From a virus, in the IMG/VR virus record IMGVR_UViG_3300015360_000051, positions 1 through 57,181 of that record: 57,181 nucleotides of DNA; one strand, given 5' to 3'. Position 1 is the stretch's first letter; each line of letters starts with the position of its first letter. The position numbers were made by a program, and so were the translations under genes. Shown here piece after piece: positions 31,348-40,100 of the stretch. The notes beneath the pieces were generated by a model. It was not told the DNA's origin. It saw nothing but the letters and a program-made list of their open reading frames with translations, and ran no database searches.

Positions 31348-32325
31348 ATGTCATCGCTAAACCGCTCTTGCCACGCAGTAATTTTTGAGGATTCCCTATC
31401 CGCGTCTAATTCCCCCCAACGTAGGGTAGCGGACTGGAAACGGGTGAATCAGAACATACCCGTGTCTAACCCCAAAAGCCAAATTGTGGAAGTAGCCCCC
31501 CTGGCGGAGGTTCAGCTTTTTTCGGGGACTCGGTCTCTGACTACCGATAACACTACTGAGTACGCATTGGCGCTAGTATCAAGCTCTACCTACAGAATCA
31601 GGTGGACGGGCACTGGGGCAGCTCCTGGGTTCAGGGTTGACCGAAACGTTGCCGTCACTGGAGGCAACGCCATCGTGACCCTGAACGCGAACCAGACTGT
31701 AACAGTGACTCACTCGGCCGGTGCCGTTTTTGGGGCGGTCGTAGCTGGAGACTCGGTTCGTATTCCGGGCGTTGTGACCAACGAAACAGCGGGGCCTTTC
31801 GATTCATTAAACCAGGGTAACTGGGCGGTTCTGTCCGCCACCGCGACGACTTTGGTATTATCTCGGGCTAGCGGTACCGTATTCACAGGGAGAACTGAAA
31901 CGGTGGCAATTACCAACAATAGCCAGTTCATCTCTTATTCCTCTGCTGGGGTTCAGGTAGGCGACACTATTGACATTGCGGGGGGTTTCTCCGTCCCCAC
32001 TCGTCAGGGATTTGTAGTTTCTCAAGTTACCTCGTCGATGGTCGAATTCGTTTCGACAGTCCCCCTAGCTCAAGAAACTGTCATTCCTGGAGTAGCGGCG
32101 TTTGTGGTTTATTCTTCCTCTAATAGATACCTCTATATCGAGACCAACCAGGCTTGCGCGATTAAGCTCAATGGCGCTATTGACGAAACGAACAGAGTGG
32201 ACCCCATCATTGCCGGGGACCAATCAAAGGTTGGTTTTTTTGAAAAGTGGGGGCCAACGTACTCTCTTTCCGTCAAAAATAGAAGCACGAACATCGCCAC
32301 AATCACGGTCTTCACGGCGGAATAA
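31348..32325 (+). CDS. Putative beta-rich virion protein
   Basis: 325 residues between large terminase and portal. Rich in Thr, Ser, Val and Gly with repeating beta-strand patterns (AIVTLNANQTVTVTHSAGAVFG), typical of phage decoration or fibre-like domains. No signal peptide or membrane segment is seen. The structural role is inferred from composition and its place in the head cluster. Confidence 0.5.
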   Translation: MSSLNRSCHAVIFEDSLSASNSPQRRVADWKRVNQNIPVSNPKSQIVEVAPLAEVQLFSGTRSLTTDNTTEYALALVSSSTYRIRWTGTGAAPGFRVDRNVAVTGGNAIVTLNANQTVTVTHSAGAVFGAVVAGDSVRIPGVVTNETAGPFDSLNQGNWAVLSATATTLVLSRASGTVFTGRTETVAITNNSQFISYSSAGVQVGDTIDIAGGFSVPTRQGFVVSQVTSSMVEFVSTVPLAQETVIPGVAAFVVYSSSNRYLYIETNQACAIKLNGAIDETNRVDPIIAGDQSKVGFFEKWGPTYSLSVKNRSTNIATITVFTAE

Positions 32326-32327
32326 AA

Positions 32328-34400
32328 ATGTCTGAAGCAGAAAAAAAAACAAACAATAGAGTCATTTACGGCCTAGCGAAGGGCGAAGGTCGTTTGACTG
32401 CGACAGCCTTCGTCAGGACTCCTCTGTCGAAAAGTATCCTCAACATTTTAAATGGAGAGGAGGGCTCAGTCGAGCGACTGGCATTCGAGGTAGACCCCTC
32501 GTTACACAGTTCTCTAGCCGGAGTCTATCAGCCCAAGACTCGCGGTATCCCTGACGATATTTTGAAGCGTATTGCGGTTCAGGACTCCCTAGTCTCGAAC
32601 ATAGTGAGGGCTCGTCAGAACCATATCGGAGTATTCGGACACCCACGTCACGACCGGTTCAGCGTTGGTTTTACGCTTGAGCCTAACACTGGCATCATCG
32701 ACACAATGGATGATGGGCAAAAAAAGACCTTCAACGATGAAATCGACAAGGCAGTCCGATTAATCTACAATTGCGGGCACACTCATGGGATGGCAGACCA
32801 TGACAAATTAAATTTTTCAGAATGTTTAGTCCAGCTAGCGAGAAACGCCGTAGTTAATGGGCGTATCGCTATCGAAATAATTAAGACAGGGACTGACAAC
32901 GACAAAAAATTTCACCACTTTGCTCCAATCGACGCTGGCACAATCTACAAGGCCACTGAGAACAACGATGCGGCCCAAAGCTCACTTAGAGAAGGGGCGT
33001 ATCACACCCTCTGTCAGGTCACAGGGAAGAAGCTCATAAAAGAAAAATTTCTAGCTGATGAGTACAGGTGGATTCAGGTTATAGCAGGTCGACCCTATGC
33101 CGCATTCACCAGCGACGAGGTCAAAACATATAACTTCTACGCAGTACCGGATGTCGAGTGGAACGGATATCCCGTCACGCCTATCGATACGGTAATCACC
33201 TCGATTACGACTCATATAAATATCGTAAACCACAATCGACTTTATTTTCAGTCCGGGCGTGCAGCGAGAGGTATGCTGGTTATTACCTCAGACGACATTA
33301 ATCCGTCAGTCATCGGGAATATCAAACAGCAATTTAACGCCTCGATTAACTCCACCAATAACGCTTTCCGTATGCCTGTGTTTGGTTGTGGTACGGGCGA
33401 CCAGATTCAGTGGCAGCCAATTGACAGTGGTGGCGGCAAGGACATGGAGTTCCAATACCTGACCGACATGAACGCTAGAGAAATTCTAACTGCGTTCATG
33501 ATGTCGCCGGATGAGTTGCCGGGGTGGTCGTACCTCTCCAGAGGGACTTCCAATCAGGCACTAAGCGAGGGGAACCAGGAGTACAAACTGACTGCCGCTA
33601 GAGACGTTGGAATTCGCCCCCTCCTTCAGGGGTTCGAGGACTTTTTCAACACCAACATTATGGGCCTAATCAACTTAGAACTTTCCAAAAAGGTAAAGTT
33701 GAGGTTTGTGGGTCTTGACGCAGACAACGCAGAAAAAGAAGCCGTCCGACTCCAACAGGATATGTCGATTTGGGAGACCTACGACGGCCTGATGAAACGT
33801 GTTGAGCGAGACCCACTAGGCGCAGATTGGGGAGGTAGTCTCCCATTCAATCCGAATATTAAGGGGTATATCGACCAGTATTTTACGGTAGGTGAGATAT
33901 TGGAAAAATTTTGCGGCAGGCAAAACGCGTCCAAGGACCCTAATTTAGCATATAGACGCGACCAGTATTTTTTCCAGTGGATACAGATACAACAGGCTCA
34001 ACAGCAGCAGGCTATGGCTCAGCAACAACAGCAGGCTATGGCTCAGCAACAGGGTCAAGCTGAGCAACAGGGTGGTCAAGCTGAGCAACAGGGTGGTCAA
34101 GCTGAGCAACAGGGTGGTTCCAATAATCCCGAGCAGACCGAAAACCAAAAAAACCAAGCAGCCGAACAGTCGTCAGCTTCTGGTGGTGCAGAAGGGGCCG
34201 GGAACGCTCTAGCCCGCAGCATAGACCAGGCCCTCGATAGCTTGACAAAATCTGAAAAAGACCTCCCACCAGGTAAGCGCAGAATCCTTGCTCAGCAGAA
34301 AAAGACGGTAGAGCATTTCCTGCACGGGTGGGAAGAGGACTCTAAGCACGCCATCAAAGAAATTCTAGAAATCGCCGAACATCACGGCAAAAAAAGATAA
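32328..34400 (+). CDS. Portal protein
   Basis: 690 residues. Position after the large terminase, length, and sequences such as KTYNFYAVPDVEWNGYPV, the helical ITTHINIVNHNRLYFQSG region and MNAREILTAFMMSPDELPG fit a portal protein forming the dodecameric DNA gate at the head vertex. The C-terminus carries a Gln-rich low-complexity stretch (about residues 548-600) containing three perfect 21-bp DNA repeats. The stop overlaps the MuF-like gene's ATG. Confidence 0.75.
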   Translation: MSEAEKKTNNRVIYGLAKGEGRLTATAFVRTPLSKSILNILNGEEGSVERLAFEVDPSLHSSLAGVYQPKTRGIPDDILKRIAVQDSLVSNIVRARQNHIGVFGHPRHDRFSVGFTLEPNTGIIDTMDDGQKKTFNDEIDKAVRLIYNCGHTHGMADHDKLNFSECLVQLARNAVVNGRIAIEIIKTGTDNDKKFHHFAPIDAGTIYKATENNDAAQSSLREGAYHTLCQVTGKKLIKEKFLADEYRWIQVIAGRPYAAFTSDEVKTYNFYAVPDVEWNGYPVTPIDTVITSITTHINIVNHNRLYFQSGRAARGMLVITSDDINPSVIGNIKQQFNASINSTNNAFRMPVFGCGTGDQIQWQPIDSGGGKDMEFQYLTDMNAREILTAFMMSPDELPGWSYLSRGTSNQALSEGNQEYKLTAARDVGIRPLLQGFEDFFNTNIMGLINLELSKKVKLRFVGLDADNAEKEAVRLQQDMSIWETYDGLMKRVERDPLGADWGGSLPFNPNIKGYIDQYFTVGEILEKFCGRQNASKDPNLAYRRDQYFFQWIQIQQAQQQQAMAQQQQQAMAQQQGQAEQQGGQAEQQGGQAEQQGGSNNPEQTENQKNQAAEQSSASGGAEGAGNALARSIDQALDSLTKSEKDLPPGKRRILAQQKKTVEHFLHGWEEDSKHAIKEILEIAEHHGKKR
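34056..34118 (+). repeat. Three perfect 21-bp tandem repeats in the portal gene
   Basis: The unit caagctgagcaacagggtgg plus t occurs three times head to tail (34056-34076, 34077-34097, 34098-34118) and encodes QAEQQGG. Less regular CAG-rich repeats precede it (33990-34055). The unit is a multiple of three, so copy changes keep the frame. Confidence 0.9.
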
Positions 34401-35206
34401 TGAAGTTTTTCATCGGCCGGGCGGCCGTCAAGGCCATTCATTCAGCGATAGAAGCGCTTTTTGTAAGAGCTAAACAACGTCTGCTAGCGCGTAGAGGGCC
34501 TAAACAAATAAGGGTCTCGGTCAGCTCCAAGCCTGTAGGTATCCGGGTAGACCTCAGCATTCCGGGGCTGTATCATAGCTCGTCAGAAGAAGAGGGTTTC
34601 CAGGGGTCCAACCATATCGAGAACTCCCTGAGCCGAGTCGTCGAAGGTTATATGGATGCACACCAAGAATTGGCTAAGGTCCAAATGGTTAATGCGGTCC
34701 AGAACTGGCTGCACGAGGCCGAGACCAAAAAAATCAAGACGGACCTCAACACTGTCCTAGGTGGAGAACTCCACGAATTGATGGGGAAGGTCACAAGTAA
34801 CGTCACGCGCATCGTGGGCACAGAGGCAACAAGAGCCAGGAACACCGGCTCGGTGGACGCTATTAGTAGGATTTCTGCGTCAGCCAGTGAATCTGACCCT
34901 AATGTATTTTTCGTCATAGTGAGAGACGAGCACGTCTGCGAGGAATGCCTAGAAATGCACCAATTGGACGGGACACTTTCCGGTCCGCCTAAGGTTTATA
35001 AACTGTCTGAAATAGGGCACGGGTACCACAAACGAGGGCAGACGGAGCCTAAGGTAGGAGGGCTGCACCCCCATTGCCGGTGTACTCTGTGCCGTCTAGG
35101 TTCCGGATACGGATTTGACGGCGGAGGCATGGTAAAATTTATCGACGTAGGGCACGACGAATATAAAAAGCAACGAGGAGAGGGTGACGAGGGTGACGAA
35201 GGATGA
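34400..35206 (+). CDS. MuF/SPP1 gp7-like head morphogenesis protein
   Basis: 268 residues. The C-terminal half matches the Mu F-like minor head protein pattern: RIVGTEATRARNTGSVDAI, then VRDEHVCEECLEMHQLDG, then GGLHPHCRCTLCRL, whose Cys/His residues could bind zinc. These proteins sit on the portal and may be injected with DNA. The start overlaps the portal stop and the end overlaps the next small gene, as expected for a head operon. Confidence 0.8.
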   Translation: MKFFIGRAAVKAIHSAIEALFVRAKQRLLARRGPKQIRVSVSSKPVGIRVDLSIPGLYHSSSEEEGFQGSNHIENSLSRVVEGYMDAHQELAKVQMVNAVQNWLHEAETKKIKTDLNTVLGGELHELMGKVTSNVTRIVGTEATRARNTGSVDAISRISASASESDPNVFFVIVRDEHVCEECLEMHQLDGTLSGPPKVYKLSEIGHGYHKRGQTEPKVGGLHPHCRCTLCRLGSGYGFDGGGMVKFIDVGHDEYKKQRGEGDEGDEG

Positions 35207-35394
35207 AGGTCAGAGTAGTCACTCTAGAGATGGTCCGGGCTGTCCATATAGTTGAGGTACCAGCCGATTTCGTAACGGACGATATAGACGACTACTCGAA
35301 TTTTATCGCAGACCAGGACTCGGAACCGGTGGCCCTAGAGGACGCGCAGATTTACGAAGTCGTCTCGGCCGAAGAGATTCGGCCCCCCAATTAG
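35203..35394 (+). CDS. Small hypothetical protein
   Basis: 63 residues, acidic, ATG overlapping the MuF-like stop (ATGA). No known domain. It ends (TAG) where the oppositely oriented next gene also ends, with the two stop codons overlapping at 35391-35394. A short inverted repeat (AGATACT-gct-AGTATCT, 35393-35409) lies across the junction but lacks a T-run. Confidence 0.55.
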   Translation: MKVRVVTLEMVRAVHIVEVPADFVTDDIDDYSNFIADQDSEPVALEDAQIYEVVSAEEIRPPN

Positions 35395-35636
35395 ATACTG
35401 CTAGTATCTATGTAGATATCTGTGACGGATGGCAGCGCCGAACAGACCACGGTAAAGAGGATATGCCCTCCTAGCCCTTCGTTGAGGGCCTTACAGTCAC
35501 TTTCCGCCTCTTCACGACTCGTGTAGAGCTTGGCTGGCGGGATACCTGCCAGGTACCCAATGGGCCCTTCATAGGGCTCTAGGAGGACGGATAGCCTACG
35601 CTTGTTCACAGCGCCCTTGACAATCATGAACGTCAT
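35391..35636 (-). CDS. Small hypothetical protein, reverse strand
   Basis: 81 residues read on the reverse strand inside a forward operon. It has a beta/alpha-looking sequence (RRLSVLLEPYEGPIGYLAG ... YTSREEAESDCKALNEG) and no recognised family. Support comes from a good promoter just upstream (TTGACA / TAGACT) whose -10 lies seven bases from the ATG. It is convergent with 35203-35394. Confidence 0.6.
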   Translation of the reverse strand: MTFMIVKGAVNKRRLSVLLEPYEGPIGYLAGIPPAKLYTSREEAESDCKALNEGLGGHILFTVVCSALPSVTDIYIDTSSI

Positions 35637-35643
35637 TGGTTAT

Positions 35644-35671
35644 AGTCTACCTTAAATGTTTAGCCTGTCAA
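35644..35671 (-). promoter_or_regulatory. Sigma70-like promoter, leaderless type
   Basis: On the reverse strand TTGACA (35671-35666) and TAGACT (35649-35644) are 16 bases apart. The ATG at 35636 begins only seven bases after the -10 box, so the transcript would start at or next to the start codon. Confidence 0.6.
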
Positions 35672-35690
35672 TTCCCTAAAAATATTTGTG

Positions 35691-35719
35691 TTGACAAAGT
35701 CGCTCTCCAGGATTAAGAT
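35691..35719 (+). promoter_or_regulatory. Sigma70-like promoter, leaderless type
   Basis: TTGACA (35691-35696) and TAAGAT (35714-35719) with a 17-base spacer; six bases (GACGGT) then separate the -10 box from ATG 35726. It is divergent from the reverse promoter at 35644-35671. Confidence 0.65.
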
Positions 35720-35725
35720 GACGGT

Positions 35726-35899
35726 ATGGATTGCAAGTGTGGTAAGAACAAAAAGAGTACGGAACCTTGTCCTCTGTTCCCAGCGAACAAGAAAAGCTAC
35801 CTAGCAGGCGTTATCACCCTGTCGATAGTTGTGAGTATTGGCCTTGTCTGTTATCATTTAATAATGCACCTGTTTAATCGCCTTGGAGGAGGAATATGA
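35726..35899 (+). CDS. Small Cys-containing membrane protein
   Basis: 57 residues from ATG 35726, six bases downstream of a strong promoter. The N-terminus MDCKCGKNKKSTEPCPLF has three Cys that might bind metal. Residues about 26-50 form a hydrophobic segment (AGVITLSIVVSIGLVCYHLI). The stop TGA overlaps the next ATG, and GGAGGAGG near its end is the ribosome binding site for that gene. Function is unknown. Confidence 0.6.
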   Translation: MDCKCGKNKKSTEPCPLFPANKKSYLAGVITLSIVVSIGLVCYHLIMHLFNRLGGGI

Positions 35900-36033
35900 T
35901 GTCAAGAAATTTTGTGGAAAAAGTGGATAATGTCGTAACAATATTGCTGGTAATCCTCATTGGCGTTCTGGCCGTCTCGACTCTAGCGCTAGTAGCATGT
36001 TTCGGTTATCACGTTTTGGTCGGCATCTCCTAA
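35896..36033 (+). CDS. Small single-pass membrane protein
   Basis: 45 residues from ATG 35896 (or 35899), with GGAGGAGG at 35885-35892 immediately upstream. Residues about 13-41 are a long hydrophobic stretch (VTILLVILIGVLAVSTLAL). It overlaps the preceding gene as ATGA. Its TAA overlaps an in-frame ATG at 36033 leading into the RNA ligase frame. Possibly a holin-like or accessory membrane peptide; no family is recognised. Confidence 0.55.
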   Translation: MMSRNFVEKVDNVVTILLVILIGVLAVSTLALVACFGYHVLVGIS

Positions 36034-36149
36034 TGTTATTGGTGGGGTTTTCGCTTTTCTGTTTTCTTGTGCTGGAGTTTTTTTTTGGAGTCAAAAAGTG
36101 GTGCCCGCGTGCGTTAGAGGCTGACCTAAAAGAGAGCAGGGCTTTAAAG
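36033..36149 (+). other. In-frame hydrophobic extension upstream of the RNA ligase start
   Basis: From ATG 36033 (TAATG overlap with the small membrane gene) the frame runs without a stop into the RNA ligase. It encodes a membrane-like segment (MLLVGFSLFCFLVLEFFFG) and a charged linker. If used, it would produce a membrane-tethered ligase. Confidence 0.35.
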
Positions 36150-37127
36150 ATGTCGTCGTTCAAGGTCAGAATCGTAAGGTTCCCAAAGTGCGGAAAACAC
36201 CCAAACGCCGACACTCTATGCATCGTCCATATCCTAGGGTACCAGGTCGTAATGAAGACCGGCCTCTTCAGAGAGGGCGACTGGTGCGTCTACGTCCCGG
36301 CCGACGCCCTAGTTCCCCTAGACCATCCGACTTTTCAGTTCCTGAAAACGCCTGATTCGTCCAAGACTCATTCAAGAATTCGTCCGCGAAAGTTGCGTGG
36401 TATTTTTTCGATTGGGTTTATTATCCCGTTGCCGCCCGGAACGGGAGTGTCGCCTCCCGAAGAGGAGGAGGTCACCAAGGCCCTAGGAATCACTCTCTGG
36501 GAGCCCACAGAGACATACGCTCTAGATGGCAGGCAGGCCAGTCCACCAGACCTTTTTTGCCCGATTTATCAAATCGAACCGCTGTGGAATTCTCCAGACG
36601 CCATTAAGGAAGGCGAAATGGTGTGGATTACCGAAAAAATCCACGGCTGTAATACCCGATTCTGTGTCGACCATTCCGGTAATTTTCATGTCGGGTCTCA
36701 TAATTGTTTTTGGTTAGACTCTGAGGCAAATGTATGGTGGAAGACTTCGAGAGCTTACCCTGAATTAGAGCAGGCTTGTCGGGAAAATCCGGGATGGACC
36801 ATCTACGGCGAAACGTACGGGGTCCAAGATTTAAAATACGGTCTGAAGAATGGGCAAACCGCCTTTGCCGCCTTTGCCGTCTTTGCCGGTTCTGCCTGGT
36901 TGAGTCCGGACGCATTGAGCGACTTTTGTCAGCGATACAAAATACCTACGGTCCCTCACCTATACACAGGACCGTTTAACCTTCAAAGCACCAAGGATTT
37001 AATCAAGCTCTCTGTCCTCTCCGACCATATGATGGAGGGGGTTGTCATTGTCTCAGAACGCGGAGCCCCTCTCAAGCTCCACGGAGAGGAGTACCTGCTG
37101 CGCAAGAACGGGACAGAAGCAAAGTAA
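36150..37127 (+). CDS. RNA ligase, DraRnl/Rnl5-like
   Basis: 325 residues. The N-terminal OB-type domain (MSSFKVRIVRF, KHPNADTL, GDWCVYVPADALVP) is followed by the nucleotidyltransferase core. Motif I EKIHGCN carries the AMP-accepting Lys (about residue 163), and WTIYGETYGVQ and EGVVI resemble motifs III and IV. The start at ATG 36150 is chosen from family-like sequence and AGGG eight bases upstream. The frame stays open back to ATG 36033, which would add a 39-residue hydrophobic extension. It probably seals broken RNA, for example host-cleaved tRNA. Confidence 0.75.
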   Translation: MSSFKVRIVRFPKCGKHPNADTLCIVHILGYQVVMKTGLFREGDWCVYVPADALVPLDHPTFQFLKTPDSSKTHSRIRPRKLRGIFSIGFIIPLPPGTGVSPPEEEEVTKALGITLWEPTETYALDGRQASPPDLFCPIYQIEPLWNSPDAIKEGEMVWITEKIHGCNTRFCVDHSGNFHVGSHNCFWLDSEANVWWKTSRAYPELEQACRENPGWTIYGETYGVQDLKYGLKNGQTAFAAFAVFAGSAWLSPDALSDFCQRYKIPTVPHLYTGPFNLQSTKDLIKLSVLSDHMMEGVVIVSERGAPLKLHGEEYLLRKNGTEAK

Positions 37128-37163
37128 TCGATTGAAACTTAGGGTAACAATCTTTTCGATAGC

Positions 37164-40100
37164 GTGGCTGACCAGAAACCTAAAAAATCTACGGGAATGC
37201 TCATCGATGGCGTTTTCGCATCCGAAGCTATTGACAGCTCAGGCGAAATCGTATCAATAGAAGGCATGGACGTGACCACCATAGAAGAAGGGTGGGGTGT
37301 AGCAAATTATGAACACCTAGACGAAAAAGGTGGCTACGGCAGGGAAATTGTTGGCAAGATAGTAAGTGTCAAGAAAATTTTCACCGAAGGCGATTGCGAA
37401 AACGACCGTCAGAAGGAATACTTCAACAAAATCAAGAAGATTCCTTACCTATATGGCATAGTCAGACTCTATGACGGAGCAGGCCACGAAGGAGCCAAGG
37501 CATTAGCGGCTCAAATCCGAGACGCCGTCGCCAACGACGAGGAAATTATCGTACGATATTCGATTGAGGGGTCGACTACAAAAAAGACCGACAATCGAAT
37601 CGAAGAATCAATCGCAAAAAAAGTTGCGATGACTTTAAGACCATGTAACAAAACCGCTATTTCCGGTCTCATGGACGACCCGAACGCTCCGGACGGGTTC
37701 GACACTGTGCATAAGGCGGAGAGGCAGTTCATCGACCCGGAATTTTCCCCTCTAGGGGCCTCGACCGCGCTGGCATGCAACCCCTGTATGGACCGACAGG
37801 CCGAGGCTCAGATGCGCCTCCTAGGGTCATTCGCGAAGCTCAAGGCTCTCGCCAAGACTACTACCGCCGGGAACTATGACGTTGCCCCTTCTGCTCTTAC
37901 AGGCGGTGCAGCCCTACAGGTCGAAGACCTAGGGAGAACCGTAAGGAACACCGCCAAAGCCGTACTGAGAGACTACGGGTGGGGCACCTTCGATAGAGAT
38001 AAGTTCAAAAAATTTGCGAAATCAAAGTTACCGGAGATGTCCGATGACTTTATCAACCATTTCACTGACGTAGCATCAGATTTTGCCATCCGGAAGGCTA
38101 TCCAGAAGGGCGAGCTGTCGAGGACCTTTGAACCACTTCAGAAAAAACTCGCAACGGAACCTAAAGGCGGTGAGGCAGCCGCAGCACCGGTAGTCGGTAC
38201 TATTAGAGGCAAAAAAATTCGCCCCAATGTCGGGATGGTAGGTTCGTCCTTTGACTCGAAAAAGGGGGTGCTGCATACGGCTATAGGTAGCTTTAAGGCC
38301 TACCTTCCCCATAACGACGGCCCTGACTCCGCCGAAAACTACAATAACATCCTCAAGAGTCCAAAAGTGGAAGACGCTTTAGACCATGCTATGTCGAATT
38401 GGTCAAAGGTTCATCGCCTCAATAAGGCAGGCAAGTTACCACCCGAAGTATTGATGCACGCCGTCATGTTTTCCCAACTGTCTCCCAACAGGGCGGTACC
38501 GGTTCAGGAAATACAGTTTGCTCGAATGGTTGACGCGATGAAGGCATCTGGCCTAGACCCGCGCAAAAAGGGTTTCGAGGCAATCCTACCCAAAATGCGG
38601 GAACTCGACCATCCTACCAACGCCCCCGACACCGGGAGGGAGGCCATCGAATCGAACCTCGCCTACTATATCGGCGGCAAAAAAGGCGTCGAATATGGCA
38701 CTAGCGGCGAAAAGCTAGGACTTAGGTCCAAGACGAATAGATATCCGGGAGAGTTACATTCAGTCGAATCGTTAATCGGCACAAGCATCTCAAACATGTC
38801 TAAATATCATGGACTCCACGACGGTCTAGTAGATATCCTCCACAGACACCGTACTGACTCGGTAGGGGCGGTCGGAGAGCTGCTGGAAAATAAGAGACTA
38901 TCCAGAAACTGGTTGATGACGAATAAAAAAAATGGAGGTGACCCATCGGTCAACCCGCATTCGTCTGTTCCTGGGCTAGCCGCCAAAACAGGCCTGTATA
39001 CCTGGGGTATGATTGGTGGCGGCAACTCGGTAGTCCCGGATACGCACTTCATCCGGAACATGTTCGGACTTGACGTAACCAAGGATGCGAAAACGCTTTT
39101 CTATTTGAAAAGTAATATTTTGCAATCTGACGGAATCAAGCCACTGACTGAATACAACCATTGGTTCGCTAAGAATCATCCATCGGTCCAGTACACACTG
39201 AACCACCCCAAATGGGGCAGCACTTTTGAAAAGCCGGAAGACGCCATCTTTCCAGCATTCTGGCGCCATTGGTTAGCTATTGCTCCCCATGAGAAGTCAT
39301 TAGGGATGCGAAGCTACTCTAATCAACAGGGGACAAACCACGCTCCATTTTGGGAGGCTATTGCCCCGCACGTAGACCCGTTGTTGAAGGCCACCGGCCA
39401 AGGAGATTCCTCAATCCCCTTCAGGACCGCCATTCTACATCAACAGTACGTTAAGGACTACGGCGAGGTCCCCGGGATGTTCCTGTACTACCACCATATA
39501 GTACCCAAGCTACTAGAAGCGGCCAAGGTTAGAGAGAGAATTGGCGACGACCTAAAATTTCTCGCCAAGGCTAGTAAAATCGAGGCTGGGCTAGTAAACC
39601 TGCGTAAGGCTATCTCGGATGCTATTGAACCGTGGCAGCCTCCTCAAGTTCACAACGTCGAAATTAGCATCAAGGGCCGGAACCACCCTGCTGGGCGATA
39701 CCTCATCCACAACGGGAGACTCCACCACCTGGAGGATTATCACGGGATTCTGAGTTCCTTCTTGCCCGAAGGCGACCTCGACGTTGAGGCGGTTAGTCGG
39801 CTAAATGGCCTACAGTGGTCATCCAAACTTCATACTACTCCTCATTATCCTGTCATTGCACCACCTCCTCAGGCCGGTCAGGCTCAGGCTCAGGCTCCAT
39901 CGTACCGGGTGTCCTCTCTATCTGCTCAGGAGCCTAGACCTCCATCAGTATTCGAGTACCACCGCGTCGGAATGTCTCAGCCTCATATCGTGGAGGTAGG
40001 CGGAGGCGGAGCATCACTAGATGGTCGGAAAATCTCTGACCCCGAACTCCAGTTGATTTTGAGAAATGCCGAAAACGGTATTGCAAAAATAAAATACAAG

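Noticed and set aside
35393-35409. Inverted repeat AGATACT-gct-AGTATCT at the convergent stops as a bidirectional terminator
   Set aside because: The stem is short and AT-rich and has no T-run on either side.
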